41,861 bases of DNA from Comamonadaceae bacterium (GTDB lineage: Bacteria > Pseudomonadota > Gammaproteobacteria > Burkholderiales > Burkholderiaceae_C), in assembly GCA_947378785.1 (NCBI GenBank), contig CANCLK010000022.1, positions 1-41,861 of the forward strand, read 5' to 3'. This document shows, piece after piece, positions 17,035-24,566 of this stretch. The notes beneath the pieces are model-generated. The model had not been told where the DNA came from. It made no database searches and saw nothing but the letters and a program-made list of their open reading frames with translations. Position numbers and translations under genes: made by a program. Within the stretch, counting starts at the first letter, position 1. Each line of letters begins with the position of its first letter.

Positions 17035-17325
17035 CTACTTGGTCAGCGCCCGTTTCGCTGCAACCTGCGCTGCTATCTGTGCCGCGTAATCAAGCCGTGC
17101 CTGTACCTTGGCCTTCTGGTTGGCCTTGTCCTTCAGGTGTGAGGCTTTGGCACATTCAATGCAGCGACCAGTGGCCGTCTTACGGTGATGGCCCTCGAAG
17201 CCACCGTAGCAACGAGGCAATGCTGGGTATGAATCAAGGCCAGCAGCTAAGGCAGCTTGGTGATCCGGTGATTTATCTAGGAAACGCTGCAAGTCGATCC
17301 TGTGTTTGTTTGATAGCTTTGACAA
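17035..17325 (-). CDS. Small zinc-ribbon-like protein, TTG start
   Basis: A 96-aa basic protein. It carries RCYGGFEGHHRKTATGRC followed by IECAK, so a C-x2-C pair next to an 'R-T-x-G-R-C-x2-C' pattern common in small phage zinc-ribbon or HNH-associated proteins. The C-terminal half is a Lys/Ala-rich helix. The start is a TTG at 17325, two bases after the stop of the gene before it, with AGGA about 8 bp upstream; no ATG is available. DNA or RNA binding is possible. Function unknown. Confidence 0.5.
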   Translation of the reverse strand: MSKLSNKHRIDLQRFLDKSPDHQAALAAGLDSYPALPRCYGGFEGHHRKTATGRCIECAKASHLKDKANQKAKVQARLDYAAQIAAQVAAKRALTK

Positions 17326-17327
17326 AA

Positions 17328-18230
17328 TTAACGTCCTGAATGGGGGATGGGTGTTGCAGCTATGGCAATGGCTGTTGCTGCTGTTGCTGCCGCAGCCTGT
17401 GCGAGGTAGACAGCGGTAGGTGAAGCCAGTGGAGCCTTGAGAGCCTGTAGGGTCACCAGTGCCCGTTGTTCCTTTGTTGTCACCGACATTGCGACATTGA
17501 CAAAGAACATAGACAGGACAGACCGCATATGTGATCCGATCCCATCCAAGCTACTGAACTTAGGCTTAGGGGAATAGCCACCCAATGCAAGCCGACCCGA
17601 TGTGTATCGACGGAGCCGTGGAGCCAACGACATTACAGCTCTAGACAATCCCCAGTCTTCAGCACGGAGGTCAGGTAAGGCCCGTGGGTGATCGTGAAGG
17701 TATGTCCAGAAGGAACACAGCTCTAACAAGATGTCCCTTGGGGTGATACCAAAGGACGCTAGACGGTTTATCTCAACCGAACCTCTGAACGGCCCATCTC
17801 TATCATCGGAATCAGAAGCTGCCCTAGCCATGTACTTGGTTAGGTAGTCCAAGGCTGAAACATAGCCTGGGTGTGCTGTGTTTGCATCAAAGATGTCTGA
17901 AACCTCAGCGCGATATGAACGGTAATCCTTGGGTGGGATTGATCGGCCATTGGGATGACCGTATCGTTTAAAGATTGATGTGTGGGAGCTGCAATACAGG
18001 CTGAGACCTGATCGGGACTCATTGCATCCGTGGGCCTTGCAGGGCTTCAGAATGTTCTGGGAGACTGCAATAGCCACGGGGCCAATGGGATGAAACCTGT
18101 GATGTTGAATGGTGGTGGTGGTTGGATTGGTCATATGGGTTGTTGTTATTGGTGGTGTTGGTGGTGTTGATGTCGTAGCTGCTGTTGCTGCTGTTGGTGG
18201 CTCTGCTGAAGCAACTAGAGAAAACGACAC
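17328..18230 (-). CDS. Zinc-finger protein of phage/island type
   Basis: A 300-aa protein if the GTG at 18230 is used; an ATG at 18134 would remove 32 low-complexity residues (Ala/Thr/Pro-rich) and is equally plausible, as neither has a clear ribosome site. The core holds CKAHGCNESRSGLSLYCSSH, a C-x4-C...C-x2-H zinc-finger pattern, followed by RYGHPNGRSI. Similar 'YC..H...RYGHP' starts occur in phage and plasmid proteins of unknown role. A helical middle (residues 110-230) follows. The last 40 residues form an Ala-rich hydrophobic tail that may be a later addition. Probable nucleic-acid binding. Confidence 0.55.
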   Translation of the reverse strand: MSFSLVASAEPPTAATAATTSTPPTPPITTTHMTNPTTTTIQHHRFHPIGPVAIAVSQNILKPCKAHGCNESRSGLSLYCSSHTSIFKRYGHPNGRSIPPKDYRSYRAEVSDIFDANTAHPGYVSALDYLTKYMARAASDSDDRDGPFRGSVEINRLASFGITPRDILLELCSFWTYLHDHPRALPDLRAEDWGLSRAVMSLAPRLRRYTSGRLALGGYSPKPKFSSLDGIGSHMRSVLSMFFVNVAMSVTTKEQRALVTLQALKAPLASPTAVYLAQAAAATAATAIAIAATPIPHSGR

Positions 18231-18873
18231 GGGAACGACTAGATAGCTACAAGAGAGCTACAGGGTTAACGAGGGGTGCCAGCTGGTGAAACCAGAGGGG
18301 GTTGTGGTGGCAGCTGTGTCAGCTACAGCGCCAAAGTTTTTAACGGTAACTGGCTGGGAGGTTTTGGCTGGCTGAAGCAGCGTTATTGGTGCCTAGAGGC
18401 TTCACTTGAAGCAGTCAGATAGCACCTATGAACATAGATTTCTATCTGTGCAGCTTCAAGCCATGCATAGCTTGGGTAAGGTCTGACTAATCAGAGTCAT
18501 TCCCTTACAGGTTTACCTAGGTGTGCTTTCAAGCTACCTATTGGCTTTGAAGCAATAGCTAACATTGAAGGTTCATCCTTGTTTTGGTTCTGACTATGAA
18601 GTAATTACCTACCCCAGAATGTCATCCAAAGCGTAGCGCCTCAAGGTCAGCTGCTGCCCCTCTGGTTTGAAGCAGAGGTAGATCAGCAGGTTCACTTGAG
18701 TTCACCTTTAAGACATCCTGTAGCCTTGCTATATAGCGCGACAATGAACTTCAGGCTTCCTTCTATAAGTTGCAAATTAGAAATCAACCAAAAGTAACCT
18801 GTGGCTCTATTAGGTTAGAAATTAGAAATCAACCAAAAGGAACCAGCTGCTTTCTTAGGTTAGAAATTAGAAA
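18231..18873. other. Non-coding stretch with repeats in the minus-strand block
   Basis: I see no credible gene here. The part next to 18873 holds three 45-bp tandem units (18774-18876). The rest has scattered TTGAAGC/GCTTCAA words and the short inverted repeat GCTTCA-C-TTGAAGC near 18400. It separates the early part of the minus-strand block (20265-18874) from the late part (18230-15664), so a promoter for the late genes or a replication or packaging site would fit. Confidence 0.4.
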
Positions 18874-18876
18874 TCA
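18774..18876 (-). repeat. Tandem 45-bp repeats, three units
   Basis: AAATTAGAAATCA starts at 18774, 18819 and 18864, exactly 45 bp apart. Units 1 and 2 agree for most of their length (same first 21 bases, then AACC, and ending AGGTTAG) and differ in about ten central bases. Unit 3 is cut short and overlaps the stop codon of the 18874-19287 gene. The layout resembles iterons or a repressor array. Confidence 0.75.
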
Positions 18877-19287
18877 CACTAAACCCAGCTTCCTGAGTTC
18901 AGCTGTGTAAGGTGCATCCAGCTCACGCTTGGCCTGACTCACTGAGAACCTGCTGTGTTGCTTTGGAAGCAGTGGGATCAGCCGCAGCAGAGCCTTAGAG
19001 ATGACACGGGCCAGAGCTGCATAGTCGGCTACCGTGCTGTAGGCGTAGCGTCCTCCTGTTGCCTTGTTGACCGTGTCAATGTCTACAGCTGAGCAGCTTT
19101 GTAGAACCCGAAATAGGGTCTTCCTTGAAAGTGTCCTTGTTGCTGTATTGCCTGAAGTCTTCAAAGACAGAGCACCAGTAAAGATGTCATCCACACGGGG
19201 CAGCTCACTGCAAAGCTCACTAGAGCTGTCATAGCCCTGAAGGAAGCTCCGCACTGGGGTGTTGTCATAAATCTTTGGCTTGTTCAT
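18874..19287 (-). CDS. Unknown element protein (137 aa)
   Basis: I do not recognise this soluble protein. It begins MNKPKIYDNTPVRSFL. A middle region has TATRTLSRKTLFRVLQSCSA, followed by a helical stretch (YSTVADYAALARVISKALLR) and the end LDAPYTAELRKLGLV. The 'TLFRVLQ...' and 'VADYAALARV' segments could be helix-turn-helix elements. Its ATG overlaps the stop of a 27-aa gene (ATGA), so it is coupled to it and belongs to the 20265-18874 operon. Confidence 0.55.
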   Translation of the reverse strand: MNKPKIYDNTPVRSFLQGYDSSSELCSELPRVDDIFTGALSLKTSGNTATRTLSRKTLFRVLQSCSAVDIDTVNKATGGRYAYSTVADYAALARVISKALLRLIPLLPKQHSRFSVSQAKRELDAPYTAELRKLGLV

Positions 19288-19367
19288 TTTGGCCGTGGCT
19301 GAAACAAGGGCAGCTTCAGGACTGCATCATGGAATTCTTCAGCTGATAGATGGGTTGAATTTGTCAT
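19284..19367 (-). CDS. Very small protein (27 aa), coupled to the next gene
   Basis: Reads MTNSTHLSAEEFHDAVLKLP and ends LFQPRPK. AGGAAA lies about 6 bp before the ATG, which sits 10 bp after the stop of the 19377-19772 gene. Its stop overlaps the start of the 18874-19287 gene (ATGA). Good ribosome site and coupling make translation likely. It may act as a leader for its neighbour or as a small helical partner. Confidence 0.5.
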   Translation of the reverse strand: MTNSTHLSAEEFHDAVLKLPLFQPRPK

Positions 19368-19376
19368 AGTGATTTC

Positions 19377-19772
19377 CTACATAAAAGGTGTTTTGATTGG
19401 TATGGACTGCATCTGTTTGAAGCCAACATCCAATGCCATGTGCTCTTCCAGCTGTTGGCGGTACATCCGTGCTTCAGACAGAAGTCCGATGCTTGGGATA
19501 CCGTTCTTTAGTCCTGCTATCAGGTTGATTCGATACAAGCTATCCAGCTCAGCTAGCAGCTTCTGTGTGGCTCTGCCGTGGAGCCTTGTCGGTACATAGC
19601 CGTTGTCTTTCAAAAAGGTACGGCTAACCATGAGCAGCTCAGCTGAGACCTTTGGTGATCCAAGCTTGGAGACCAGCAAACGGAGGCACAGAGACCAAAG
19701 GTGTCCCAGCTGGACAGCCGTTGCTTTACCCGTGGTTGGTGGCTCAGGGGTTAGGTTGTGTTTGTGGTTCAT
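19377..19772 (-). CDS. Terminase-small-subunit-like protein
   Basis: The 131-aa helical protein carries SAELLMVSRTFLKDNGYVP at about residues 41-59. It matches in style the 'a-ll-va-kFLkDNgi' motif of small terminase (DNA maturase) subunits of podophages. A second helical part (ATQKLLAELDSLYRINLI) follows. Small terminases recognise packaging sites on DNA. Satellites often carry their own to redirect a helper phage's packaging motor, and no large terminase is seen here. The start overlaps the previous gene by 29 bp. The family call rests on one motif. Confidence 0.42.
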   Translation of the reverse strand: MNHKHNLTPEPPTTGKATAVQLGHLWSLCLRLLVSKLGSPKVSAELLMVSRTFLKDNGYVPTRLHGRATQKLLAELDSLYRINLIAGLKNGIPSIGLLSEARMYRQQLEEHMALDVGFKQMQSIPIKTPFM

Positions 19773-20265
19773 CGTTGGGTTGTGTTGTTGTTGCTGGTTT
19801 CTTTAGTCGTGACTTGATTGGCTTGTGGTTGGCTTCAACCTGCTCTAGGTGCTGGATTAGCCTGGCTGCTCTATCAAGCTGTTCTTGACCGTGGAAGACC
19901 AGTTCAAAGGGAAGCAGTGATCCATCAGCTGTCACACAGGAGGCCAGCCGTTGCTCAGCTACTTCCTGTTCATGGGGAAGATGTCCGATCAATCCATTGG
20001 CCTGTTTGATGAGCCGTAGTTCAAATGCAGCGTCACTAGGTGGAAGAGCTGCGATATGTTTGGAATACAGAATCAAGGCTCTACGGATCAGCCCACTGTC
20101 AGGGGACTTCAGACCACCGTTACAGGCTGTCCATCTGTCCATCCAGCTCAGGAACAGGTGAGACCTGAAATCAAGCTTTGCGTTATTGCTGCTGAAGGTG
20201 CCTTGTAAAAGGTAGGTCTTGCTGCCAGCCTTTGACTGGGTACGCTTTCGTTTTGTTAGTGCCAT
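19744..20265 (-). CDS. Unknown basic protein, first gene of minus-strand block
   Basis: A 173-aa soluble protein with a basic start (MALTKRKRTQSKAGSK) and a basic, Pro/Thr/Gln-rich tail. The middle SGLIRRALILYSKHIAALPP resembles the 'iRRAL-lY--hl' helix found in ribbon-helix-helix-like proteins, so DNA binding is possible. An acidic-helical part (QEQLDRAARLIQHLEQVE) follows. It is divergent from the serine recombinase across 442 bp, which should hold the promoters for both. Not recognised as a known family. Confidence 0.5.
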   Translation of the reverse strand: MALTKRKRTQSKAGSKTYLLQGTFSSNNAKLDFRSHLFLSWMDRWTACNGGLKSPDSGLIRRALILYSKHIAALPPSDAAFELRLIKQANGLIGHLPHEQEVAEQRLASCVTADGSLLPFELVFHGQEQLDRAARLIQHLEQVEANHKPIKSRLKKPATTTQPNDEPQTQPNP

Positions 20266-20707
20266 TGGGATTGATCCATGAAGGGGTTCTGACAGCCGTG
20301 CTGCTGCTTAAGCAAAACGTTCAGGATTGAAAAAAGGGAGATGAGGTGACAGCCTTGAATAGGTGTCTAGGGCGTAGATAGGGGTCTAGACCTAAATCAG
20401 TGGCCTTTAGCCTCTTGTGGGACCACCACTGACTGACCAAGGTGACCCAATACAAAAGGCATTGGGGGCGAAGATCAGGGTTTAGAGCCAATATCAGGCT
20501 TAGGTTCTGCTGCTGCTGCTGGATAGCTTGCTATTAAATAAGTAGCATTCACAGCTGCCCAGTTCTGAGGCGTCCTACCCATACCGAAACCCTGTCCCTA
20601 AATCAGCCCTACCTCCCCTCTGAAAGTTCACCTGATTTAACTCATACCGATAACAGTTGCTTTCAGTATGGATATCAGGCATCATTGAAACCTCACCTAC
20701 GAAGGCA
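20266..20707. promoter_or_regulatory. Divergent intergenic region with repeated words
   Basis: Between the minus-strand block and the serine recombinase I see no gene. TAAATCAG occurs at 20393-20400 and 20599-20606 and in inverse as CTGATTTA at 20632-20639. A perfect palindrome GGTCTAGACC lies at 20383-20392 next to the first copy. CATAC (near 20642) and GTATG (near 20666) form a spaced inverted repeat. These are plausible operator sites for a shared control of both directions; no promoter boxes are certain. Confidence 0.4.
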
Positions 20708-21355
20708 ATGAATCCAATGACCAAGACCACTAAGCCACTCAAAGCTGCGCTGTATGCCCGTGTATCAACTGGAGGACAGACAACAGAGAACCAGCTGATA
20801 GAGCTGAGGGAAGCAGCTGACCGCCTTGGCTGGCTTGTGGTGGCTGAGTTTGTGGATCATGGGATCAGCGGTGCCAAGGGCAGAGAAGGACGGCCACAGC
20901 TGGATGCACTGCTTAAGGGAGTAGCCCGTAAAGAGTTCGATGTGGTGGCAGCTTGGTCTGTGGATCGTCTAGGACGGTCTCTAATTGACCTTGTAGGGCT
21001 GCTGAAGGAGCTGCATTCGACAGGTATTGACCTGTACCTACATCAGCAAGCCATCAACACGACGACCCCAGCAGGAAGAGCCATGTTTCAGATGATGGGT
21101 GTCTTTGCTGAGTTTGAAAGGGAGATGATTAAAGAGAGGGTTAAGGCTGGTCTTGGCCGTGCCCGTGCTGCTGCTGAGTCCAAAGGTGAGAAGTTCACCA
21201 CTGGCAGACCAAGGATCACAGCTGCTACAGAACAGCACATCAGACAGCTACGCTCAGAAGGAATGGGAATGGTCAAGATAGCCAAGGCTGCTGGGTGTGG
21301 TGTGTCAGCTGTTCAGCGTGTGTTACTGCTGCCGGTGTCAACTGCTGCCCTATAA
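20708..21355 (+). CDS. Serine recombinase (resolvase/invertase family)
   Basis: The 215-aa protein shows the small serine recombinase pattern: ALYARVSTGGQTTENQ with catalytic Ser20, then VVAAWSVDRLGRSLIDL, FAEFEREMIKERVKAGL, and a C-terminal helix-turn-helix (GMGMVKIAKAAGCGVSAVQRVL). Length is normal. ATG at 20708 is chosen because GAAGG lies close before it; ATG 20717 is an alternative, and the open frame up to 20657 is not family-like. It could resolve multimers, invert a segment, or be an accessory recombinase beside the tyrosine integrase. No paired inversion sites were found. Confidence 0.9.
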   Translation: MNPMTKTTKPLKAALYARVSTGGQTTENQLIELREAADRLGWLVVAEFVDHGISGAKGREGRPQLDALLKGVARKEFDVVAAWSVDRLGRSLIDLVGLLKELHSTGIDLYLHQQAINTTTPAGRAMFQMMGVFAEFEREMIKERVKAGLGRARAAAESKGEKFTTGRPRITAATEQHIRQLRSEGMGMVKIAKAAGCGVSAVQRVLLLPVSTAAL

Positions 21356-21440
21356 GCTCTACCAGACGCCACAGGAAGCCCTACAAGGCCTCTTAGAGCC
21401 TCTGTAGCAGCTCAGGGTTACCCGTGTAGCCTAGTAGTAC

Positions 21441-21638
21441 TTAAAGGTCTACACAAGCCTCAAATCCCCCAAGCTGGAATAGACGGCTGCTGCCTTCAAT
21501 CCAAGTCTCTGCAATGAATGGTTTGCCAGGGGTATAGCCCACCCATGCGCCTTGGATTGGCAGCACCTTGTGAGCATGGATAGCGATTGAATCAAGCACT
21601 GAAGCAATGGTGAAATTGAGCTTGGAGATCATGGACAT
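21441..21638 (-). CDS. Possible small unknown protein (65 aa)
   Basis: Reads MSMISKLNFTIASVLDSIAI and continues with GYTPGKPFIAETWIEG. A weak AAGG lies about 7 bp before the ATG. No membrane segment and no recognised motif. It stands alone between the recombinase and the right-hand cargo, converging on the recombinase. The amino acid content looks natural, but the evidence for expression is thin. Confidence 0.35.
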   Translation of the reverse strand: MSMISKLNFTIASVLDSIAIHAHKVLPIQGAWVGYTPGKPFIAETWIEGSSRLFQLGGFEACVDL

Positions 21639-22136
21639 TTAGTGCCTTGAAGGTTGATGGAAGAAGCCCTGACTGTGACCAGTTCAGAGCCACAACACCA
21701 GCTTTTAAAACCCCAATTTACAGGCTGTGATATCGTACTTATCTCAGCTGCAAATAGAGCCATCTCTCCTCTGAGACAGTCCCATTTACTCACTCAATTA
21801 ACAGGGCCACAGCTGCCCCTTAGATGAGCCACAAGATAGCCGCCGACTGACCCACTCCCTGATCTACAAAATAACGATGTGCCTTGCTGTGCAGCGGGTG
21901 CTATGAGCTGCTGTTTTTTAGGCTGGCTGGTGCTGCACTCTGGGTGCATCTTTTTGCCACAGCGTGGTGTGTTGTGATGCGCTACGTGTGAACGACGAAG
22001 TGGCTACGGGGGTAAAAGCGAGTCTGGGCTTATCAGATACCCCAACGCATTTTTGTAACAAATTTGGCTATAGTCCTAGGTAACAACAAGCTCACCTTCA
22101 AGCCAACCACTGGCGCACCTACAAGGACTCAACAAG
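21639..22136. other. Non-coding stretch before the right-end cargo
   Basis: No gene seen. GCAGC (21891-21895) and GCTGC (21907-21911) can form a short stem followed by TGTTTTTT, a weak candidate terminator for plus-strand transcription from the recombinase side. The last 100 bp should contain the cargo promoter; TATAGT near 22069 could be a -10 box, but no good -35 is seen. Confidence 0.3.
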
Positions 22137-22466
22137 ATGAGAAAGCTAAACGGCTGGCAACGTATCGGTGTAATCCTGTCGATCCTTTGGGTGCTTGGTG
22201 CAGCCATACATGAGCGCAATGGACAGGTTGATAGCGCGTTCCGCATGGCGCAGTGGGAGCGTGAGGACTGCAGTAGTTCGTTGGTGATGACTGAATGCCG
22301 TCAATCTGCCGATAACAGGCTTATAGAAAACCTGCGCCTAGATTCAAATAGCATTGTGAATATAGCTGTAGCCTCTTTAATGCCGCCTCTATTTGGCTGG
22401 CTCTTTGCATGGCTGGCTATCGTGGTTTACCGCTGGGTAAGAGTAGGTTTCCAAGGGATTAAGTGA
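22137..22466 (+). CDS. Small membrane protein with two segments
   Basis: The 109-aa protein starts MRKLNGWQRIGVILSILWVLG, a first membrane segment of a type often seen at the start of small island membrane proteins. A soluble loop with a Cys pair (ECRQSADNR region; C at about 41 and 50) follows, then a second segment (IVNIAVASLMPPLFGWLFAWLAIVV) and a basic end. The loop faces the periplasm if both segments span. AAGGA lies 9 bp before the ATG. It precedes the 420-aa gene by 10 bp and is likely its operon partner. Confidence 0.65.
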   Translation: MRKLNGWQRIGVILSILWVLGAAIHERNGQVDSAFRMAQWEREDCSSSLVMTECRQSADNRLIENLRLDSNSIVNIAVASLMPPLFGWLFAWLAIVVYRWVRVGFQGIK

Positions 22467-22476
22467 TGGGTATCGT

Positions 22477-23739
22477 ATGAACAATTATTATCAAGCCAAG
22501 AAAGCAAATTTCAGTGAAAGAATTAATATTTCATTACTGATGAAGCTAACGCCAGACGGCGTATATAGTTGGATGAAAGATAACCATACAGAGCTGGAGT
22601 TAATATTACATTCGGATTGGTTTAATACTCCTGAAAACAGAACAATTCTTGAGTATTGCTTATATCGAAGAAATGAACCTTTGATTGACTTATCGCTGGC
22701 CCTTTACGGATATACAACCAGCGTACTTAAAAGAGTTTTCAATAGAGGTGATGTAGGAACGCGATTGGCTGCTTTGGCAAATCCCAAAGGCTCTGTCCAA
22801 GTAAAAGGAGACGACTTTTGGAATTCCGCATCTGATGAGGAACTAAAAGCCTTTTTCAGCAATACCCACTTAATTGGTGGATTATTTACCACCCTATTTA
22901 ACCGAGAGCATAAACTTAAGGGTATTACTCATGATAGGTTTCTTAAGATAGTTACCGCCTGCACAAAACATCCAAGGTTAAATGCTGAATACGATGACAC
23001 GTTTATGGATGGATATGCTGAATGGGAATATCACAATACATTTGAGGCAGCTTGGAACTTGGCAAATACTGTGCCTGTCACCAAGGAATGGGCATATGCA
23101 CTAGATGGACTCCTGAGCAGCTGTATTGTCCCAGTAGGATTTACAGACCCACTTGCCACAATCAAGCGCTGGGACATTCCTGAAGATTTTAAAGAGGGTG
23201 ACAGTTGGTACAGTCGTGGGCCGTTCTTTCAGATTAGAACTACATTAGCTAAACTACTCAAAGAAGATGAGCTAATGAATAGCGAAGACCCTGCATTGCG
23301 AATGGGGTATTACCGAATATTCAAACCTGATCCAAAAGTTGCTTCAGACCTTAGAAAGTTCTTTGATCGTGATGGTACTGAGTTTGTATGTGCTGCCATG
23401 TACAACAAAAATATTTGGAAAGTAGATCACGTAAGGGACTTACTTAGAACGCTTTCCTGGGCGTGCCCAGACCCAAGCTCGCTAATGGATATTCCGAATA
23501 TGTACAGGGGTGCAGAAAAACACTTCAAAAAACTGCACCCAGAGTGGTTCTCTGAAGTGGCCGATTGGGATGATCAGGAACCAGTGCCAGACCCTACAGG
23601 GGAAGCTCTGACGGCCTTGCAAGCCCAGCTCAGGAGTGTGGAGCAATCACTGACGAACTATGTATCTAAATTACCTTCAGGTGCAGGCTGGTGGGTTGTT
23701 GCTGCATTGTTGATGTATCTGATATTCAGCAGAGGCTGA
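22477..23739 (+). CDS. Unknown 420-aa tail-anchored protein
   Basis: Not recognised. The N-terminal 350 residues are soluble and helix-rich, with repeat-like segments (LSLALYGYTTSVLKRVF; AFFSNTHLIGGLFTTLF; AAWNLANTVPVTKEWAYAL), perhaps a helical-repeat fold. A short acidic linker (DWDDQEPVPDPTG), a heptad-like helix (LTALQAQLRSVEQSLTNYV) and one C-terminal membrane segment (WWVVAALLMYLIFSRG) follow. It would sit on the inner membrane with the bulk in the cytoplasm. Its DNA is AT-richer than the phage-like block, as are the genes beside it, so this is a separate cargo module. Confidence 0.65.
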   Translation: MNNYYQAKKANFSERINISLLMKLTPDGVYSWMKDNHTELELILHSDWFNTPENRTILEYCLYRRNEPLIDLSLALYGYTTSVLKRVFNRGDVGTRLAALANPKGSVQVKGDDFWNSASDEELKAFFSNTHLIGGLFTTLFNREHKLKGITHDRFLKIVTACTKHPRLNAEYDDTFMDGYAEWEYHNTFEAAWNLANTVPVTKEWAYALDGLLSSCIVPVGFTDPLATIKRWDIPEDFKEGDSWYSRGPFFQIRTTLAKLLKEDELMNSEDPALRMGYYRIFKPDPKVASDLRKFFDRDGTEFVCAAMYNKNIWKVDHVRDLLRTLSWACPDPSSLMDIPNMYRGAEKHFKKLHPEWFSEVADWDDQEPVPDPTGEALTALQAQLRSVEQSLTNYVSKLPSGAGWWVVAALLMYLIFSRG

Positions 23740-23823
23740 AGTTAGATGCTCCCATTTCAAAGCTCCTAAAAACACAGCGTTAGTCAAGATTAAAAATCAC
23801 CAATCTCCAGAAAGAGACTTAAA

Positions 23824-24048
23824 ATGATCTATGACAAGGAAGCCGCCGAGCAGTATAAGATTTCTCAGCGAAAGATTAGTTTTGAAAAAGTAGGTTCTTC
23901 AGTAATTGTCGGACTAGTCTATTACTTTGGAGGAATACAGGCAGCCATTCTGGTTGGATTAGTTTTCATAATTTATTCTCTCTGTGATATTCGGATGCTT
24001 CTTAGCTATCAGAACTTCATGAAGGAAAAAGATATCGGGGTTCATTGA
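23824..24048 (+). CDS. Small membrane protein (74 aa)
   Basis: A soluble charged start (MIYDKEAAEQYKISQRKI) is followed by two close membrane segments (VGSSVIVGLVYYFGGIQAAI and LVGLVFIIYSLCDI) and a charged end. AGAAAGAGA lies before the ATG. Its stop overlaps the start of the 53-aa gene (TGATG). No family recognised. Together with its neighbours it makes a run of four membrane-associated cargo proteins. Confidence 0.55.
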   Translation: MIYDKEAAEQYKISQRKISFEKVGSSVIVGLVYYFGGIQAAILVGLVFIIYSLCDIRMLLSYQNFMKEKDIGVH

Positions 24049-24209
24049 TGGGATTCAGTTGGTGGGCTGGTGTTGTCTGCGTAGCTTCTTTCCTACTTCT
24101 GCTGCTGGCTGTTGTGGGTGGGTGGCTTCTTTCAGTAGGGATTTGCTTTGCACGGGTGGCAGAGAACCCAGCTGTTAGCTTCATGCATGGAATCCAGTTC
24201 TGCTTCTAG
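24048..24209 (+). CDS. Very small membrane protein (53 aa)
   Basis: Begins MGFSWWAGVVCVASFLLLLL and continues AVVGGWLLSVGICFARVAEN, so one long or two short membrane segments, then a short tail. The ATG overlaps the stop of the 74-aa gene by one base (TGATG), which supports real translation. The GxxxRxAENPA stretch recalls ATP synthase subunit c only superficially. A holin-like or toxin-like peptide is possible; no function can be assigned. Confidence 0.5.
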   Translation: MGFSWWAGVVCVASFLLLLLAVVGGWLLSVGICFARVAENPAVSFMHGIQFCF

Positions 24210-24441
24210 GTAGCCAGTTAGCCACCACCAGCCCTAACAATGCCCTCCCTGCTGGCCGTGTTCCTCGCTGTCTACTTTGGGATGAGGCGGAAGTACCTGC
24301 TGGCAGCTCTGAGCGTTGCTGGTTGATGTTCCTGCTGTTCAGGTCAGCGATGTGGATGTGATGTACGGAGCCGAACTGCCCCACTGCCCTGCCCCACATC
24401 AAGCACCTTTTGAAAAATACAGCTTGCCAACAGATCAAAAC

Positions 24442-24474
24442 CTTCCCACAATCAGCACCAATGAGCTTCCCACA
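24442..24474 (+). repeat. Right CTTCCCACA repeats (possible integrase arm sites)
   Basis: CTTCCCACA at 24442-24450 and 24466-24474, same orientation, starts 24 bp apart. They match the left-end copies in sequence and in 12-bp phasing. They lie about 100 bp inside attR. Confidence 0.55.
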
Positions 24475-24556
24475 AGAGAAAGCTCTGAAATTAGGCAGGT
24501 AGGTTGAAAGCTAGTGCTGGTGCGGGTTTCAAGGGTTTTAGGGCTGTGGATAATTT

Positions 24557-24566
24557 CCTCTTCCGC
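24557..24566 (+). repeat. Partial second att-like copy beside attR
   Basis: CCTCTTCCGC at 24557-24566 repeats the central ten bases of the att core (24575-24584) exactly 18 bp away. It may be an old partial core or a core-type integrase site. Confidence 0.4.

Noticed and set aside
18774..18876. CRISPR-like array
   Set aside because: Only three units; the spacing leaves no unique spacers of constant length, units overlap a stop codon, and no cas genes are present.
24048..24209. ATP synthase subunit c
   Set aside because: The ARVAENPA stretch is only superficially similar; the two-helix hairpin with the membrane carboxylate is not there.
24240..24326. 28-aa hydrophobic frame near attR
   Set aside because: No ribosome site and no coupling to a neighbour; kept only as a remark.
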